From Chelonoidis abingdonii (lineage: Eukaryota; Chordata; Testudines; Testudinidae): a stretch of 64,000 nucleotides of DNA. Every line of letters begins with the position of its first letter. Positions within the stretch are counted from its first letter, which is position 1. The DNA lies in assembly GCF_003597395.2 (NCBI RefSeq), contig NC_133774.1, positions 46,726,642 through 46,790,641 of the forward strand. Direction: 5' to 3'. Of the stretch, positions 35,180 through 47,443 are shown one piece after another. The notes beneath the pieces were generated by a model. The model made no database searches, was not told where the DNA came from, and worked only from the letters and a program-made list of their open reading frames with translations. The translations under genes were made by a program, and so were the position numbers.

Positions 35180-37890
35180 CTTCTACATGATATTGTGCTG
35201 AGTTGCTTGTCTGGCTTGACTTTTTTTAAGGGGATTTTTCATTTTCATTCAATTACCTTTCTTTTTTAAGTAAACAGATTCCAAAATGTCTGTTTTAAAC
35301 AGTATGGTAGTTCAATGACTGAAGCATTATACAAATGTTTAGAAACTTCATCAGTTTCTTCATCTCCCACACTCACAGAGTGTTTTAGTGATGCCTTAGT
35401 AGGCTAGTTTACTGTACTGTCATTTTTTGTTCTGATTCAAGTAAAGAGAAAGTGCTTCCTTGTCAGTGTTCTATAGATTATTAAAGGAAATATTTGAAGT
35501 AACGTTAAGCATGCTGAATGGGAGAAAAAATATTAGCAGGCACATGTAGTATGACTTGATAGCTAGTGGAAGGAATAAGAGGTAATAAGTTATTTGTATA
35601 CAAATGTAGACAATGAATAATGTTTGGTGAAAATAATGATTGTCAAGATTACAAGGCTGCCTCTTTCTGATCTCTCAGACTGCACCTCTTCAAGTCTCAG
35701 GCTTCGTGCATTTACACCTATGAGGGGTAAAATTCCATAATTCTCACACTCTTAGTTTGAGCCTGGGGCTACAGTACCCTGTGTAACAACCACGTTTTAC
35801 CCAGCAGGTGTGACTGAGTTCTGGCACCTGTGGTTCTTCTCTGTGGGAGTCTGTGTCCAATGGTATACAGCGACCAGACAGCCATCTTAAAATCAAAATA
35901 TTGTTTAACAATGTGAACTGAAGCATTTAGAGAGAGAGGATTTTAAAACAATCTATATGCATGTGTATCTTCTGTAAGGGTTTACCAGTCCCTGACAGTA
36001 ATCTAGATAGGCCTAACTTCTACAGATACCACAGTGGGTAGGAGTATCTCAACCTGGTTCCCCTGAATAATGTGTGTTCCTTTTGAACTTCTCTATTTGT
36101 GGACCTTTTCCGGTCCTAGCACTGTCTCTTCTCAGCAAACACTTGAGAGCTGTTAAGTGGCTTATCTTGATCTATTGTTTCTGTTCTTTCTTGTTTTTCC
36201 CCTTATTAAACAAAGCTGGTATGTTCATGCAGTAAACATCCCAATAACGAGGTTGACATTCTGTATTCATTCTGTATTCATTAATTATTACAGAACAGCT
36301 CCGAATCTATCACTCTGATCATATGAGAGTAAATTGCTTTTCATAACAAAAAGGACAATTAAGTATTTGCCAGATTGATTCTGCAAAGCATTTAGGTACA
36401 ATTCATGATTTCAAATGTACTCAGTCAGACCCCTGGCCTTCTTTTCTTTAAGGTGAAAATCTTCAATCAGGAAAATGCAGATTAATGTTTGTTAACAAAT
36501 GTTAGTGTTTCAAACTGTACTTCCTCCCAATACATTTTTTGCTGTAGAAGCTTTAATTAGAGTTGAAAGGCATTACAAGAAGTTCATGCTAATTACAAAG
36601 AATGAGTATTTGGATCTGTCTTGACAGATGAGGTGGTGTAGTGTAGACAACCAGTGACTGGGCTTCAGTTGGGAATCTTGAGACTTTAGTGACTTCGTAC
36701 AGAATGAAAGAAAGCAAGCTCATGCTTCCACTCCCAGTTGGTAAATTCCTGACCAGTTAGGCTATCTCAGTAGTTGTGGCCAAGATTGTTCCCTGTAGTG
36801 ATGTCTTTTTATGTGATTTGTAATTTTCTCTTGAGATACAAACAATAGAAATACTACACCTTGGCTTTTCTTTCTTCATACATTTTAATAAATGTTGGAA
36901 TTATGGAAGATCTTGAATAAGTTTTCAAAACATAATGTAATGGCTGTAGAGATAAGGAATTCCAAAAGTCAGTAAATAAGGAGTAATGGAACAAATCTCC
37001 TGACTGAAAATTTGCAACCCTGATTTGGAGATGTTGAAAATCCTAGTTAGCTTGACTAAAGCATAAGAATATGCAACATTTGTCTTAAGTGAGAAAAGAG
37101 GGAAATTAATCCCTATTTTTTTAAAATCTGCTACAGTTTGAGAAGCCTGAGTGTTTTGCACTTTTAGGGATTTTGGGTGAAATCCTGGCCTCATTAAAGT
37201 CAATAGCAAAACTCCCATTCACCTTTTATGTATGGAATAACAGAGCAGTTGAAATGGACATCAGTTTTCTGTGCATTTATTATAATTTGTGCTATGCTGG
37301 AATCAAGTCCACATGTACTTTTGACATCTTTATCAGAGTACCAGGAAATGTGAATTTGCAAGTTGGAGTGAACAGGGGTTCCATCAGTAGCCTTATGAAA
37401 TAACCTCAGCACAATATTTTCTGTCAACTCTTTCTCTTGCCCTTTGGCACTCGTAATTTGGGCGCACACATGGCATGCACTCTAAGGTCTCACATCTGCA
37501 AGCTGTATTTTTGACAGGAAAAAAGCTGAAATAAATCAAGTGAGATAAAAATGGAACAAAAGGAAATGTGAAATCAGTTAAGGAAATTCAGCTGGGTTTT
37601 AACAATTTTGCAAAATTTGTATTAGTAATATTTCATATCTTAGGTTTATATCGTTTTTTTCATGCCAAAACACTTCATAGACATTACATATTATATTTTG
37701 TCATTGCCTCCCTTACCACTGAGATGCAGCTGCTTGGGTAGAACATGCAACTGTTTAACAGCATATCACGATGCATATTTTAGGGAATCTTTGCAAGTTT
37801 GCAGAAATAATTAATACCTAGCTGATAAAAGCGATTTTTAACTGAACTCATGAAACCCAGTTTACACTTTGTTGCTTTCTTGTCTCTAAA
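35180..37890. other. No gene; one MITE remnant
   Basis: Only a palindromic motif at about 37175-37225 (TGAAATCCTGGCCTCATT) is recognisable. It contains no gene, RNA or clear transposon termini. Confidence 0.45.
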
Positions 37891-37949
37891 TAACAAGTGA
37901 TATTGCTCATATGCAATATTATTTTAGTGGGCAATAATGGGAATAAAGC

Positions 37950-38095
37950 CTACTGGGATCACTCCTTTTTTGCTGTCCTGTCTGTCTGGATCTCTCTCTC
38001 CAACCAGCTTACTACAACTCAGCTTAAAACCTTCCTCTTTTCAATATATTATGACTCTGTCAAGTATTTTTTGATGCCTGCATGAAGGATCCTAT
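37950..38095 (+). mobile_element. L2/CR1-clade LINE tail remnant
   Basis: The + frame reads SLSNQLTTTQLKTFLF (about 38000-38045), like the conserved 'LP..LR...L..FK..LKT.LF' end of L2/CR1-clade polymerases. Very short and old. Confidence 0.5.
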
Positions 38096-38181
38096 CTAAA
38101 AATTGCAGATGTGAAACTAGCCTTCCCTTTTACTCTTCCTGAGTAAGCTTCATTTCGCTGTTAAGAATGCACGTCCTATTA

Positions 38182-38398
38182 CAGGTCTGTCACATCTTAC
38201 ACACATTTAACATGCGCGGTTTCAGCTTTACTCGGTCAGCAAAAAAAAATGAGAGAGAAAAATAACAATTTTAATACTGTAACTGTAGTGTGGACGATTC
38301 CGCCCGCCATTCATCTCAATGTAATTTTGACTCTACGTGGTTTTCGCTTTACGCGCTAACTGCGGAACGGAACCCCCGTGTAACATGAGACTCACCTG
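38182..38398. mobile_element. Tc1/mariner Tigger-like MITE, 217 bp
   Basis: CAGGTCTGTCACATCTTACA at the left faces CATGAGACTCACCTG at the right, with TA on both sides (38180-38181 and 38399-38400). The interior has A-rich and CpG-containing sequence (TACGCGCTAACTGCGGAACG) but no transposase. Confidence 0.75.
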
Positions 38399-38399
38399 T

Positions 38400-40055
38400 A
38401 TGTATCTTTAACTGCAAGAATAGCCCTACATGAGCTTTTGTAAGAACTGGTGGCATTGACATTTTTCTGAAAGTTCACTGTTGGATGTTTCCTTAAGTTT
38501 GATATTGGTCCTCATTTCAGCTTTTCTGTTGCAGCAGAATGTGGTGTGTGCATCCCTTCCAACAGTACAAAGCTATAAATACAGATAGCTGCGGAGAAAA
38601 ATAGGGACACACTTCTAACATAATGAGCTGGTATCTATGGCTGTTACTTCAGTGATGGTGTGCTATGCAGCATGTTGCCTGACATATGAGGCACATGAGA
38701 TGACCTTGTAGGTCTTTTTGAAAGAATACTTTGCAGGTCTTTTTGGAAGATTATCTGTCATACTTCGAAGGGACTGAATAGGAGGAGAAAATATCCCATT
38801 TTCTCCTTCCGCATGCCTCTCACTTTATGCCTGCTTGGAGAGAGATTTCTCTCTTTCTCATTCTTAGTTCCTGGGATGGTGGGGTTCCTTTCTTCTAAAC
38901 CCCACATGGAAATAAAATTCTCTATCTTCTTACATCACTCTCCTTTGATCAATGGCCCATTTACTCTGGCTAAGCCCAGCAAAAGTGAATAGCACAGTGA
39001 TCAACTCACTTGCCCAGTAGACCCTATTATATTGAAGATGTGTAAATTTTGATCTCACAAAGACCAGGATGGGGCTCTGTGCAAAGTCACTCAGTCTTAG
39101 ATTTTTGTTTGTTTGTTTAAATAGTGTGTTTGAAAGCACCAAAATAAATAGAAGCTACTTTCATTTTCATAGCTCAAAGGTTTCACTGAAAGTTGCAATG
39201 CCGTTAATGAGTAACATTTCAGGAAAACTAGAACCAAGACCCTTAAAGGATCTGCTCATTTTAGATTGTATAATTCTCGAACTTATATTTTGTAAACTAA
39301 AGGTATAGGAACTTCTCTGCATAGCTTTGTTTTGGACTGTACCAAACATGAGAAGAAAAGATCTAATTGTGCCTGCAGTTGTTTCATACATTGGGACTGT
39401 CTCAGCTTTCTGTGTGGCCTTCCATTCACCCATTTGTTTAAACTGAGCCAAAAGCCACTTTTCTAAGGATGATTTATTCTCACGCTCAAGCTGACAGAAT
39501 GGGTATGAGGGGAAGCTCAATTCTACAATTTGGCGGGAGCCTTCCATCTTCAGTTAATAGCATTCAAAAGTACAAGGAGATAATCTAGAACTGGCCATAA
39601 AAAAATGCTAGAATGTAGTTGCAGGGCTCTCACCTTGTTGTTCTAATGTCTTGCTTTTGGGGCTTTTTTTTTAATAAGCAATAACAGTATGCAGCTGATT
39701 CAGATCTGAACTTTGCAGCTCTTCTCCTCTCTATGATGGGCCAAACCAAAAACCTGCAACTGAAGACTTCTGAACTTAAGATCAAGGCCTGGCTTCAAAT
39801 GTTATAATTTGGGTCTATCTCCAGCTGTAATTTATTTTTGCACAGATATGCAAAATGGAGGAGAGTACAGTTCTTTAATACAGATAAGGAGAAAGAGCAT
39901 TTAGTTTTATTTATCTGCTTTGCATTTAAGAACATTATGCATTAAGAATTCACTTAAAAAATGAATGTTTTTTTTCCCCTGATTAAAAACAAAAAAGGGG
40001 AAGTAGCTGGGTTCCGCTGCTTAGACATTGGATGTTACTTTGCTGTGTTAGTGTA
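38400..40055. other. No recognisable gene or repeat
   Basis: A 126-aa minus-strand ORF at 39167-39547 has no recognisable domain or splice context and is probably chance. Confidence 0.45.
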
Positions 40056-40060
40056 ACTTC

Positions 40061-40706
40061 GGGCTTGCCTACACAGTGGGCTAATATGCACTACGGGAGT
40101 GTGATTTCTAATGTGTTGTACATTAATTAGTCTGCGTAGACTCTGCTGATGCGCTAAAGATTCCCTAATGTGCTTTAATGTAGTGTTGTACTACATTATA
40201 GTACTCTAGTTTAGGGAATCTTTGATGCTCACCAGCAGGGTCTACGAGGGGGGAGGGGGGGAAAACTATGGCCTGGGGCTGCATCCAGCCCTCCAGATAT
40301 TTTTTAGTCTGGCCCTCAAGCTCCCACTGGGGAGCAAGGTCTGGGGCTTGCCCCGCTCTGCGCAGCTCCTAGAAGCAGCGGCATGTCCCTCCTCTGACTC
40401 CTATGTGTAGGGGCAGCCAGGGGGCTCTGCACGCTGTTCCCACCCCAAGTGCCTCCCCCGCAGTTCGCAGCCTCACCCTAGAGCCCGCATCCCTAGCCAG
40501 AGCCCTTATGCCCTCCCCCAAATCCCAATTTTGTGAGCATTCATGGCTTGCCATACAATTTCTATACTTGGATGTGGCCCTCAGGCCAAAAAGTTTGCCC
40601 ACCTCTGGTCTACAGGGACCAATTAATATGCAACATGTTAGCGCACTTTAGAAATCGCACCCCTGTAGTGTATGTTACACATGCACGCACACACATAGAC
40701 AAGCCC
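40061..40706. mobile_element. Palindromic MITE interrupted by a hAT
   Basis: GGGCTTGCCTACACAG (left) and CATAGACAAGCCC (right) form the ends. Inner arms ACTACGGGAGTGTGATTTCT and AGAAATCGCACCCCTGTAGT are complementary across the insert. The hAT at 40246-40605 splits the element. The flanking bases (TTC and TAT) do not give a clear target duplication. Confidence 0.7.
40246..40605. mobile_element. hAT element nested in a MITE, 360 bp
   Basis: The right end GGCCAAAAAGTTTGCCCACCTC is matched by the left GAGGGGGG...AAAACTATGGCC. 8-bp flanks GGGTCTAC (40238-40245) and TGGTCTAC (40606-40613) match at seven of eight. It is a short relative of the 820-bp copy at 45667-46486. Confidence 0.85.
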
Positions 40707-40852
40707 TATGAATAGTGTCTGGCCATAAAAGGTGGAACATCTTAAAAAGAAGTGAGTATAAGTGATAATTTGGGGTAATTCATTTTATATCTGATAAAAT
40801 AGTAACCCAACAGTTGTTAGTCCTGTACATGAGTGACATTGTATAGTTACTC

Positions 40853-41665
40853 AAAAAGAACAGGAGTACTTGTGGCACCTTAGAGACTAACACATTTATT
40901 TGAGCATAAGCTTTTGTGGGCTAAGCCCACTTCATCAGATGCTGTAGCCCATGAAAGCTTATGCTCAAATAAATGTGTTAGTCTCTAAGCAGGGCCAGTG
41001 CAACCATTTAGACAAACTAGGTGGCCGCCTAGGGCGCCTAGTGGTTGGGGGCACCTAAAAGTCCCCTCAGGCGAGGAGGTGGAGTGGAGGTGAGCTGGCG
41101 GGGGGGGCGTGGGGAGGGCTGCCCGCAGTAATGGGGGGGGAGCGCACAGGAGAACAGCTCCCTGCCCCAGCTTACCTCCACGCTGCCTCCTCCGCTGAAC
41201 GCACAGCCCAGCTCTAAGTCTCCTCTAATCAGCGCCGCAAGCCTGGGCGGGGAGGAGAATTAGAGCAGCATTGGCATGCTCAGTGGAGGAGGCGGAGCTG
41301 AGGTGAGCTGGGGCAGGCTACCTAGGTAGGTTTAAGCTTCCGCGGGGGAGGCCTCCCCAGCAGGTTAGCTGCCGTGGCGGGGCGGGGAGGGGGAATCTCC
41401 CCAGGTAGGGTTAGCTGCCGTGGGGGACAGGGAGGAGAGGGTGTAGCTGTTGCAGTGGGCGCGTAGCTGCTGCGGGGGGGGTCCCCGGGTGAGAGACTGA
41501 GTTTAGCTGCCATGGGGGGGGGGGGGCAGAGTTAGCTGGGTGGGGTATGCAAGGTGGAAGTTTCACCTAGGGCACGAAAATTCCTTGCACCGGGCGTGCT
41601 CTAAGGTGCCACAAGTACTGTGCTTTTTGCCGATACAGACTAACACAGCTGCTACTCTGAAACCT
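40853..41665. mobile_element. Penelope-type repeat split by a hAT
   Basis: The left part (CAGGAGTACTTGTGGCACCT, then AGCATAAGCTTTTGTGGGCT, then an inverted copy) and the right part (AAGGTGCCACAAGTACTG and CAGACTAACACAGCTGCTAC) bracket the hAT at 40990-41597. Flanks TGTATAGTTACT and TGTATAGGTTACT suggest its own target duplication. Confidence 0.85.
40990..41597. mobile_element. hAT non-autonomous transposon, 608 bp, copy 2
   Basis: Left end CAGGGCCAGTGCAACCATTT. The right end reverse complement ACGCCCGGTGCAAGGAATTT pairs with it imperfectly. 8-bp flanks TCTCTAAG (40982-40989) and GCTCTAAG (41598-41605) match at seven of eight. It is strongly similar over its whole length to 1517-2133, including the GGTTAGCTGCCGTGG minisatellite, which differs in unit number. 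Confidence 0.92.
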
Positions 41666-41869
41666 GTATAGGTTACTGCCATTTCTGAACTCTGTGTGGA
41701 TCATAAGGGATGAGAGATTACAGAACATCTGCAGTAGACTTCGCTTAAATTGGATTTGGATTGTCCATATGGTTAAGTAACCTGAACAAAAGGTCATTTT
41801 TCCAAACTAAATGAAACCTACTTTTTGTATGAATTGTACTAATGCTTGCTGAACAGGGCTTTCTGATCA

Positions 41870-42335
41870 CCCTGTCTCAAAAAAGGATATAGCAGTTATA
41901 GACGGAATTCAGAGACTGGCATGAAAATGATTTGTCATGGAAAAAACTTTTCCATGAAAGGAAATTTAAGCAGAGTGCTTATTTTACAAGGATGAAAATA
42001 GGAGGGAACATGATAGACATATACAAATAATGAATGGTATGGAGAAGGTAAACTTAATAGTTATATTCAATTTTTCTTCTAATTTAAGAACATTCAATGA
42101 AAATGAAAGGCAACAAAATGTACAACTGATAAAGGGAAATATATATTTTTACACAGTGTATCATTTGTTTGCAACACTCATCCCAATTTATCATTAAAGC
42201 TAAGTGGTTAGCAGGGTTAAAAATGCTTAAACATTTATATGCATAAAGAAAACATCCACAGTTTCACTAGATAGGATTTTTGTTTATAAAGGATATACAT
42301 TCACACGCTTCAGGGCACAAGCCAACTACTAAATA
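41870..42335 (+). mobile_element. Old CR1 LINE fragment
   Basis: GAATGGTATGGAGAAGGTAA and the following TTTTTACACAGTG match the equivalent region of the CR1 at 33330-33440 (GGTATGGAGAAAGTGAATAG and TTCTTCACACAAC). Frames are full of stops. Confidence 0.7.
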
Positions 42336-42489
42336 ATAAGAATAAGGAGGAAATGTTCCCTGTAAGTGAGTTCCTCCATTATTGTCTACTGCAGTGTTTC
42401 TTGCACCTTCCTCTCAAGCATCCAGAACAGCCTTATGTTAGAAACAGGATTGTGGATCATATGGGCCACGGGTCTAATCTACAGGGCTG

Positions 42490-42890
42490 AATAGTGGTTT
42501 TTGAGAGCTTGGGGCAAAATCTGAAAATGAGCCTCCCCCCCCTCCCAAAAAAAAAAAACAAAACACACCACTGAAGGAATCCAGGGGGTGGAAAGGGGTT
42601 GGAGGGCGAGCCCTCCGCACACTCACCCTGCAGCTCCTGTGAGCTGGGCCTGGCTCTTCTCATTATGGAGGCGCAGGTAGCCAGGCCAAACCTAAATGGC
42701 GCTGTGGCCCTATGTGCCAGTTGCAATGACACTTGCTCAGATTTGGCTTGACCACCCCTCCTTTGACATGAGTGATGCTGCAACCCCATATACCAAGTCA
42801 CAGTGCCACTCTGAGGGCCTTCTCAAACAAGGAGCCAAGGGCAAACTGCCCCTTTTCCACCCATACCCTAGGGGTATGGCAATTTCTATA
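42490..42890. mobile_element. Probable hAT-like GC-rich element
   Basis: CAGGGCTGAATAGTGGTTTT and the GAGCTTGGGGCAAAATCTGA stretch are similar in style to the 8947/30200 family, with an A-rich run (42547-42560) and GC-rich sequence after. The end and target duplication were not resolved. Confidence 0.4.
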
Positions 42891-42899
42891 GCCCTATTA

Positions 42900-44950
42900 T
42901 GCTGTACATCATTATGGAAAAAAACCTGTTTTAACATGTGGGTTTTTCCCCCTGTTCTCCTTTAAAGGAGATGTAGGAAAGCTATGCTCCCATTTGGGGG
43001 CATCCCTTATACAAGAATTAATTTATGTAAAAATATTCATGTACAACCATGATGCTTATTTTAGTAATGCACGTAATAGGAGAACAGAACATTATTTGGG
43101 GAAGATTTGAATGTGAAGGAATAATTTAGAGGTTAGTCTGCTTTCTTAAATCATAGCTCTTGGAGAGCTTTTATTAACTTGTCATAAATTACATATCAAA
43201 TATTGCTAATTTACTTTAGAGAGGCAGAAATTTTGATGAATAATCCTAAGAATTGAAAACCCATGATCTCCCCTATAAGGGAGCCACTTTTACTAACACC
43301 ATGACATGTCTGGGAAAACTGAGTCTCAGAATTGTTATCAAACTGTTGTATTCTATGTTTTTTTTGTTTGTTTGAAAACTGGGAAACTGCTTCTGACTTT
43401 ACTATCACATGCAAATTCTGTTATGTGTGTGCTACATGTGACAAATCATACATTTTTAATGGATTTTCCTTTCAACATTCACATGAAATCTCCACCTAGT
43501 AAAGTAAATGTGAACCTTGTTCTATTCTATCTTTTTGTAAACATTTTTTATTGCATTAGTCACTCATGTTAAGACGAGAATTTCTCCATTAAATTCTTAC
43601 TTAAGAGCACAGGGAACATCAGAAAAAAATGTATTGTTACAGTGGACTTTCCCTGCATTCCAATTATTATTTAAAATGGAAATACTTTTTTTGGCAGACT
43701 AGTGTATTATCTCTCAGTGTATGTTATTACAGAGGGTGAATTTGAGTTAAAAGCACATCAGCCTGCCTGAAAACCTCACTCTGGTTTTTTTCCCCTCCCT
43801 TTTGAGAGTCAGGTAGTGAACTGAACTATTGTTACGATGATACTTTGTAGTTACAGTTAAAGATTTTGTAATTGCCAAGTTTTAATAAGAAAATATATCA
43901 AGTTGCATTTTAATAATTTTCCTCATACAGCAATGTATATGAGTTGCCTAATTATCAGAGGAGCAGCTGCCTTTTTTTGCAGTTTCAGCTGTAATGGAGA
44001 GGATTTGGGTGGAAAAAATACAAAGTTTAGTTTTAGCTATGTTAATGTAAATTGTTGGGAAAACATCCAGGAAATGAGGTCAGCAACAGTCTGAGAAACA
44101 GGCTGAGTTGTGGGCCTGGACTGAGTGAGATACTGATTTGAGTCTCATCGCATGACAATTATAGTTGAAACGAAGTATGTGCATGAGGTTATCTGGGTAC
44201 ATCTACAATTGTAGATAGAGAAGATGAGCTCACCAAGAGTGCTGTGAGATACCCACTTATATGGGGAGAAGAGAAATCCAAATTCTTGGGGTAAAATCCT
44301 GGACCTATTGAAGTGAGTGGAGTTTCCCATAGACTTTGAAAGAGCCAGGATTTCACCACTGGTCTCAAAGGACTCTCATTAAATAAAGGCCCCATTTCAC
44401 TTCACTGATGCATCATGTTGTTTGAAAGTTTTGGGACAAAGGAAATAGGAATTTCTTTGTGGCACCTTCTAATCGTCATCTGTTGGGTAGTAGTAGTAAT
44501 ATCTGCTTTCTCTTCAGTGGCTGTCTGGTTTTAACGAATGGCCGATAGGAATTCATTTGGGTTCTAGATTCTTTTCCCTCTAAGATCAGTTGGCCATTAG
44601 TGCTTTATTTTTAAGTGCACTTTAAAAAAATCTTTTATTCTCATATCTGAATAGCTAACTTCAGTGCATTTCCTGCTAATCTTCCTCCCCCCACCCCCAT
44701 AGGACATAATTCAGGGCAGGCAAAGAGGCATATGTTATGCTCCATTTCTAATTTTAAGAAGCAATTGGAATATAAATTGGGGATACTAGGAATCTCAGTT
44801 GTCACCTCTAGGTGACTGATCAGTATTAAGATCAGTGTAATTCTGGAATTTGCATTAGCTGCTAATTTTTTTTTCAGTATAGCTTTTGGACACACTATCA
44901 AAGTGGACTTAGGGCTTCTTACAGGCAAGAAGTTTGCCATAGCTATTTCC
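42900..44950. other. No gene; one MITE remnant
   Basis: Palindromic repeat at about 44285-44360 (AAAATCCTGGACC facing AGCCAGGATTTCACC). Nothing else is recognisable. Confidence 0.45.
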
Positions 44951-44966
44951 ACAGTAGCTCGCTAGG

Positions 44967-45091
44967 TGGACACCAGTCTTACTCTGCATAACAGTGCCTT
45001 TGTGCACTTTACCTTAAGGGCATTAAGTGTACCAGAGGATTAAGATAAATCGCATAAAGGCATTCTTAATGGAGAACAAAAGTGTCCACGT
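44967..45091. mobile_element. Palindromic MITE with about 55-bp arms
   Basis: GTGGACACCAGTCTTACTCT at the left and AAAGTGTCCAC at the right are ends of an imperfect palindrome whose arms include TGCCTTTGTGCACTTTACCT and its diverged complement. Flanking duplication not clear. Confidence 0.65.
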
Positions 45092-45099
45092 GAGGACCG

Positions 45100-45655
45100 A
45101 GTGCAGAGTGATTAGTGTGTTTTAATTCCCCACCCTAGCTTATTTCTCAGTCGCTTCCTCATGAGGACAAGCCTTTACTGTAATAGTTGCACAACAGCTT
45201 CTTAGTCCAAATGCAAGCCCTGATGCTGAACACTACAGATTTTTCTCAGATGAACAAACCAGAACTTATGAGCTATTGATGTCTGTAAATAGAGCAGTGC
45301 AACAGTGTACTCCATTTCAAATGACTGAGTTACCAAAGACTAGAAGGGGGTTTTCCATGGCCTCTTTCACCATCGAAGTTCAGATTTGGACTGAGATTTC
45401 TGATGCACCTTACACAATATATAAGATCTTCAGGGTCCAATCTAAACTGCCTCCCACCTGCATTTGGTCTACCCAACTCTCATGAAAACAACACTCATCC
45501 CAGCTCAAATACATGGAGAGTAGAAAAGCTACAAGAGTAGACAGCCATCTGACATGGAAGGAGCACAAATAGGCAGGGAAGGTAGGGCATATCTGTGGTG
45601 CAGTCCCAGACTGCAGGGGGAGATGGAAAGAACAGAGAGATTGCTAGCAGTGAAG
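45100..45655. other. No recognisable gene or repeat
   Basis: A 69-aa ORF at 45276-45485 has no family signature. Confidence 0.45.
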
Positions 45656-45666
45656 AGGAGTTAGAG

Positions 45667-46486
45667 CAGGAGTGGGCAAAGTTTTTGGCCTGAGGGCCTC
45701 ATCTGGGTATAAAAATTGGATGGTTGGCCATGAATGCTCATGAAATTGGGAGTTGGAGTGTGGGAGGGGGTGAGTCCTCCGGCTGGCAGTGCGGGCTCTG
45801 GGGTGGGGCCAGAAATGAGGAGTTCAGGGTGTGAGAGGGGGCTGGGGTGCGGGGAGGGGAAGGGCTCCAGCTGGGGGTGCAGGCTCTGAGAAGGAGTGGG
45901 GATGAGGAGTTTGGGGTGCAGGAGGGTACTCTGGGCCGGGACTGAGGGGTTCAGAAGGCGAGAGGGGATCAGGGATGCAGGCTCCGGGCAGCGCTTACTT
46001 CAAGCAGCTCCTGGATACAGTGGTATGTCCCTCCTCCAGTTCCTATGTGGAGGCATGGACAGGCACCTCTGCGCACTGCCCCATCTGCAGGCACCACCCC
46101 TGCGGTTCCCAGAAGCAGTGACATGCTTGCCTATGGCCCCTACGTGGGGGTGCGGCGCCAGCCATGTGGCTCTGCGCGCTGCCTTGTCCACAAGTGCCAC
46201 CCTTGCAGCTCAAATTGACCACGGTTCCTGGCCAATGGGAGCTGCGGGGGGCGGCGCTTGGGGCGGAGGTAGTGTGCAGAGAGCCCCCTGACTGCCCTAC
46301 ACATAGGAGCTGGAGAGGGGACATGCAGCTGCTTCCAGGAGCTACACGGAAAGCCTCCGACCCTGCTCCCTGGCTGGAGCACAGGAGCAGGGCGAGCCCT
46401 TTACCCTGCTCCCTGGCAGGAACTCGAGGGATTAAAAGGCCTGATGGGCTGGGTGTGGACCACAGCCCATAGTTTGCCCACCCCTG
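45667..46486. mobile_element. hAT non-autonomous transposon, 820 bp
   Basis: Left end CAGGAGTGGGCAAAGTTTTT; right end ATAGTTTGCCCACCCCTG. An exact 8-bp duplication AGTTAGAG lies at 45659-45666 and 46487-46494. The interior is GC-rich with direct and inverted duplications (GTGCGGCGCC-type and GCCAATGGGAGCTGCGG-type words). All ORFs inside it, including a 166-aa minus-strand one, are non-genic. Confidence 0.94.
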
Positions 46487-46499
46487 AGTTAGAGGGTGC

Positions 46500-47443
46500 T
46501 GAGAGAGTGTGCAGTCCATTGACGCGTCTATTTTTGGATCCATAAGCTGTTTGGCAGTGAGCAGGGCTCCTGAATGTGTAAGAACTTCTGCAGCAACATG
46601 GATTACCTAAGGCTGCCACTCTTAGCATTAACCAGGATGAGATGCCATGTACTTGTGTGTTGGATATTATAACTTGTTTTGTGTTACTCACTTAAAGATA
46701 AGCAACGATTAAGAATACTGTACAATATCAGTTCTGCAGAACTATTTCAAAATCTTGGAACTGTGGTATGTTTCGATAGCTCTGATGCGTTCCAGTGGGT
46801 GGGTTACTCCCAGTTGCACTTCTGTTTTGCTCTTCATTGAGACGTAAGCTGGAACAGCTACAGTAGGCAGCAGTCTAGCTAGGAATCTCTTTCAGTGAAA
46901 TAGTATGAGACTGGGTTCATTCATTGCACAAGTGTCCCATATGATCCTGACGTGAAAGAGCTTGTATCCTGTCTCCTTCCCAGAGGTACCCAATATCATT
47001 CTGCTTGTTTGAGTCCCAGGACTAAATACAGGGCAGCACTGTAACAATGCACTTCTGAAAAACTACCTAAACAAGTGTGAGCGTTTTACTGGATAGCTCC
47101 CAAAAGCTAGTAGTTTCAACAGGTGGGTTGTGGGTGGCTGGGTATGTTTGGAGTTGCTGGGACTTTGCTTACAAAGTTTTTGACAAACAGCTGCAAGTAG
47201 GACGGGACAAAACAGATACTGTAAGTACAGCAGTGCAGCAGGAGATTAATCACTCCATTGAGTCTAAGCTGGGAAGTTTCCAGCAGGCTGTATTTGACAG
47301 ACCCTTGTTAGAACTTTCATATGTTGATTTAGAATGATCTTTGCAAAACACTGGATTGTTCTCTGGAACTGCGGGGGTAGAGTCAAGCTTTTTTTTTTTT
47401 TTTCTTCCTCTGCTAACATTTTCATCTTCTTTCTCTCCTCTAG
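46500..47443 (+). other. Upstream flank of the LHFPL2 exon, no element identified
   Basis: Mixed composition. A small ORF at 47077-47337 precedes the pyrimidine tract, but shows no family resemblance. Branch-point and polypyrimidine signals for the 47444 acceptor lie at about 47385-47441. Confidence 0.5.

Noticed and set aside
39167..39547. 126-aa minus-strand ORF
   Set aside because: No family resemblance and no supporting gene context.
46043..46543. 166-aa minus-strand ORF and overlapping ORFs on both strands
   Set aside because: It lies mostly inside the GC-rich hAT at 45667-46486, where stops are rare by composition; no domain is visible.
47077..47337. 86-aa ORF just upstream of LHFPL2, considered as an upstream exon
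   Set aside because: A GTAAGT lies at about 47220 but there is no matching acceptor or family similarity, so an exon call would be speculation.
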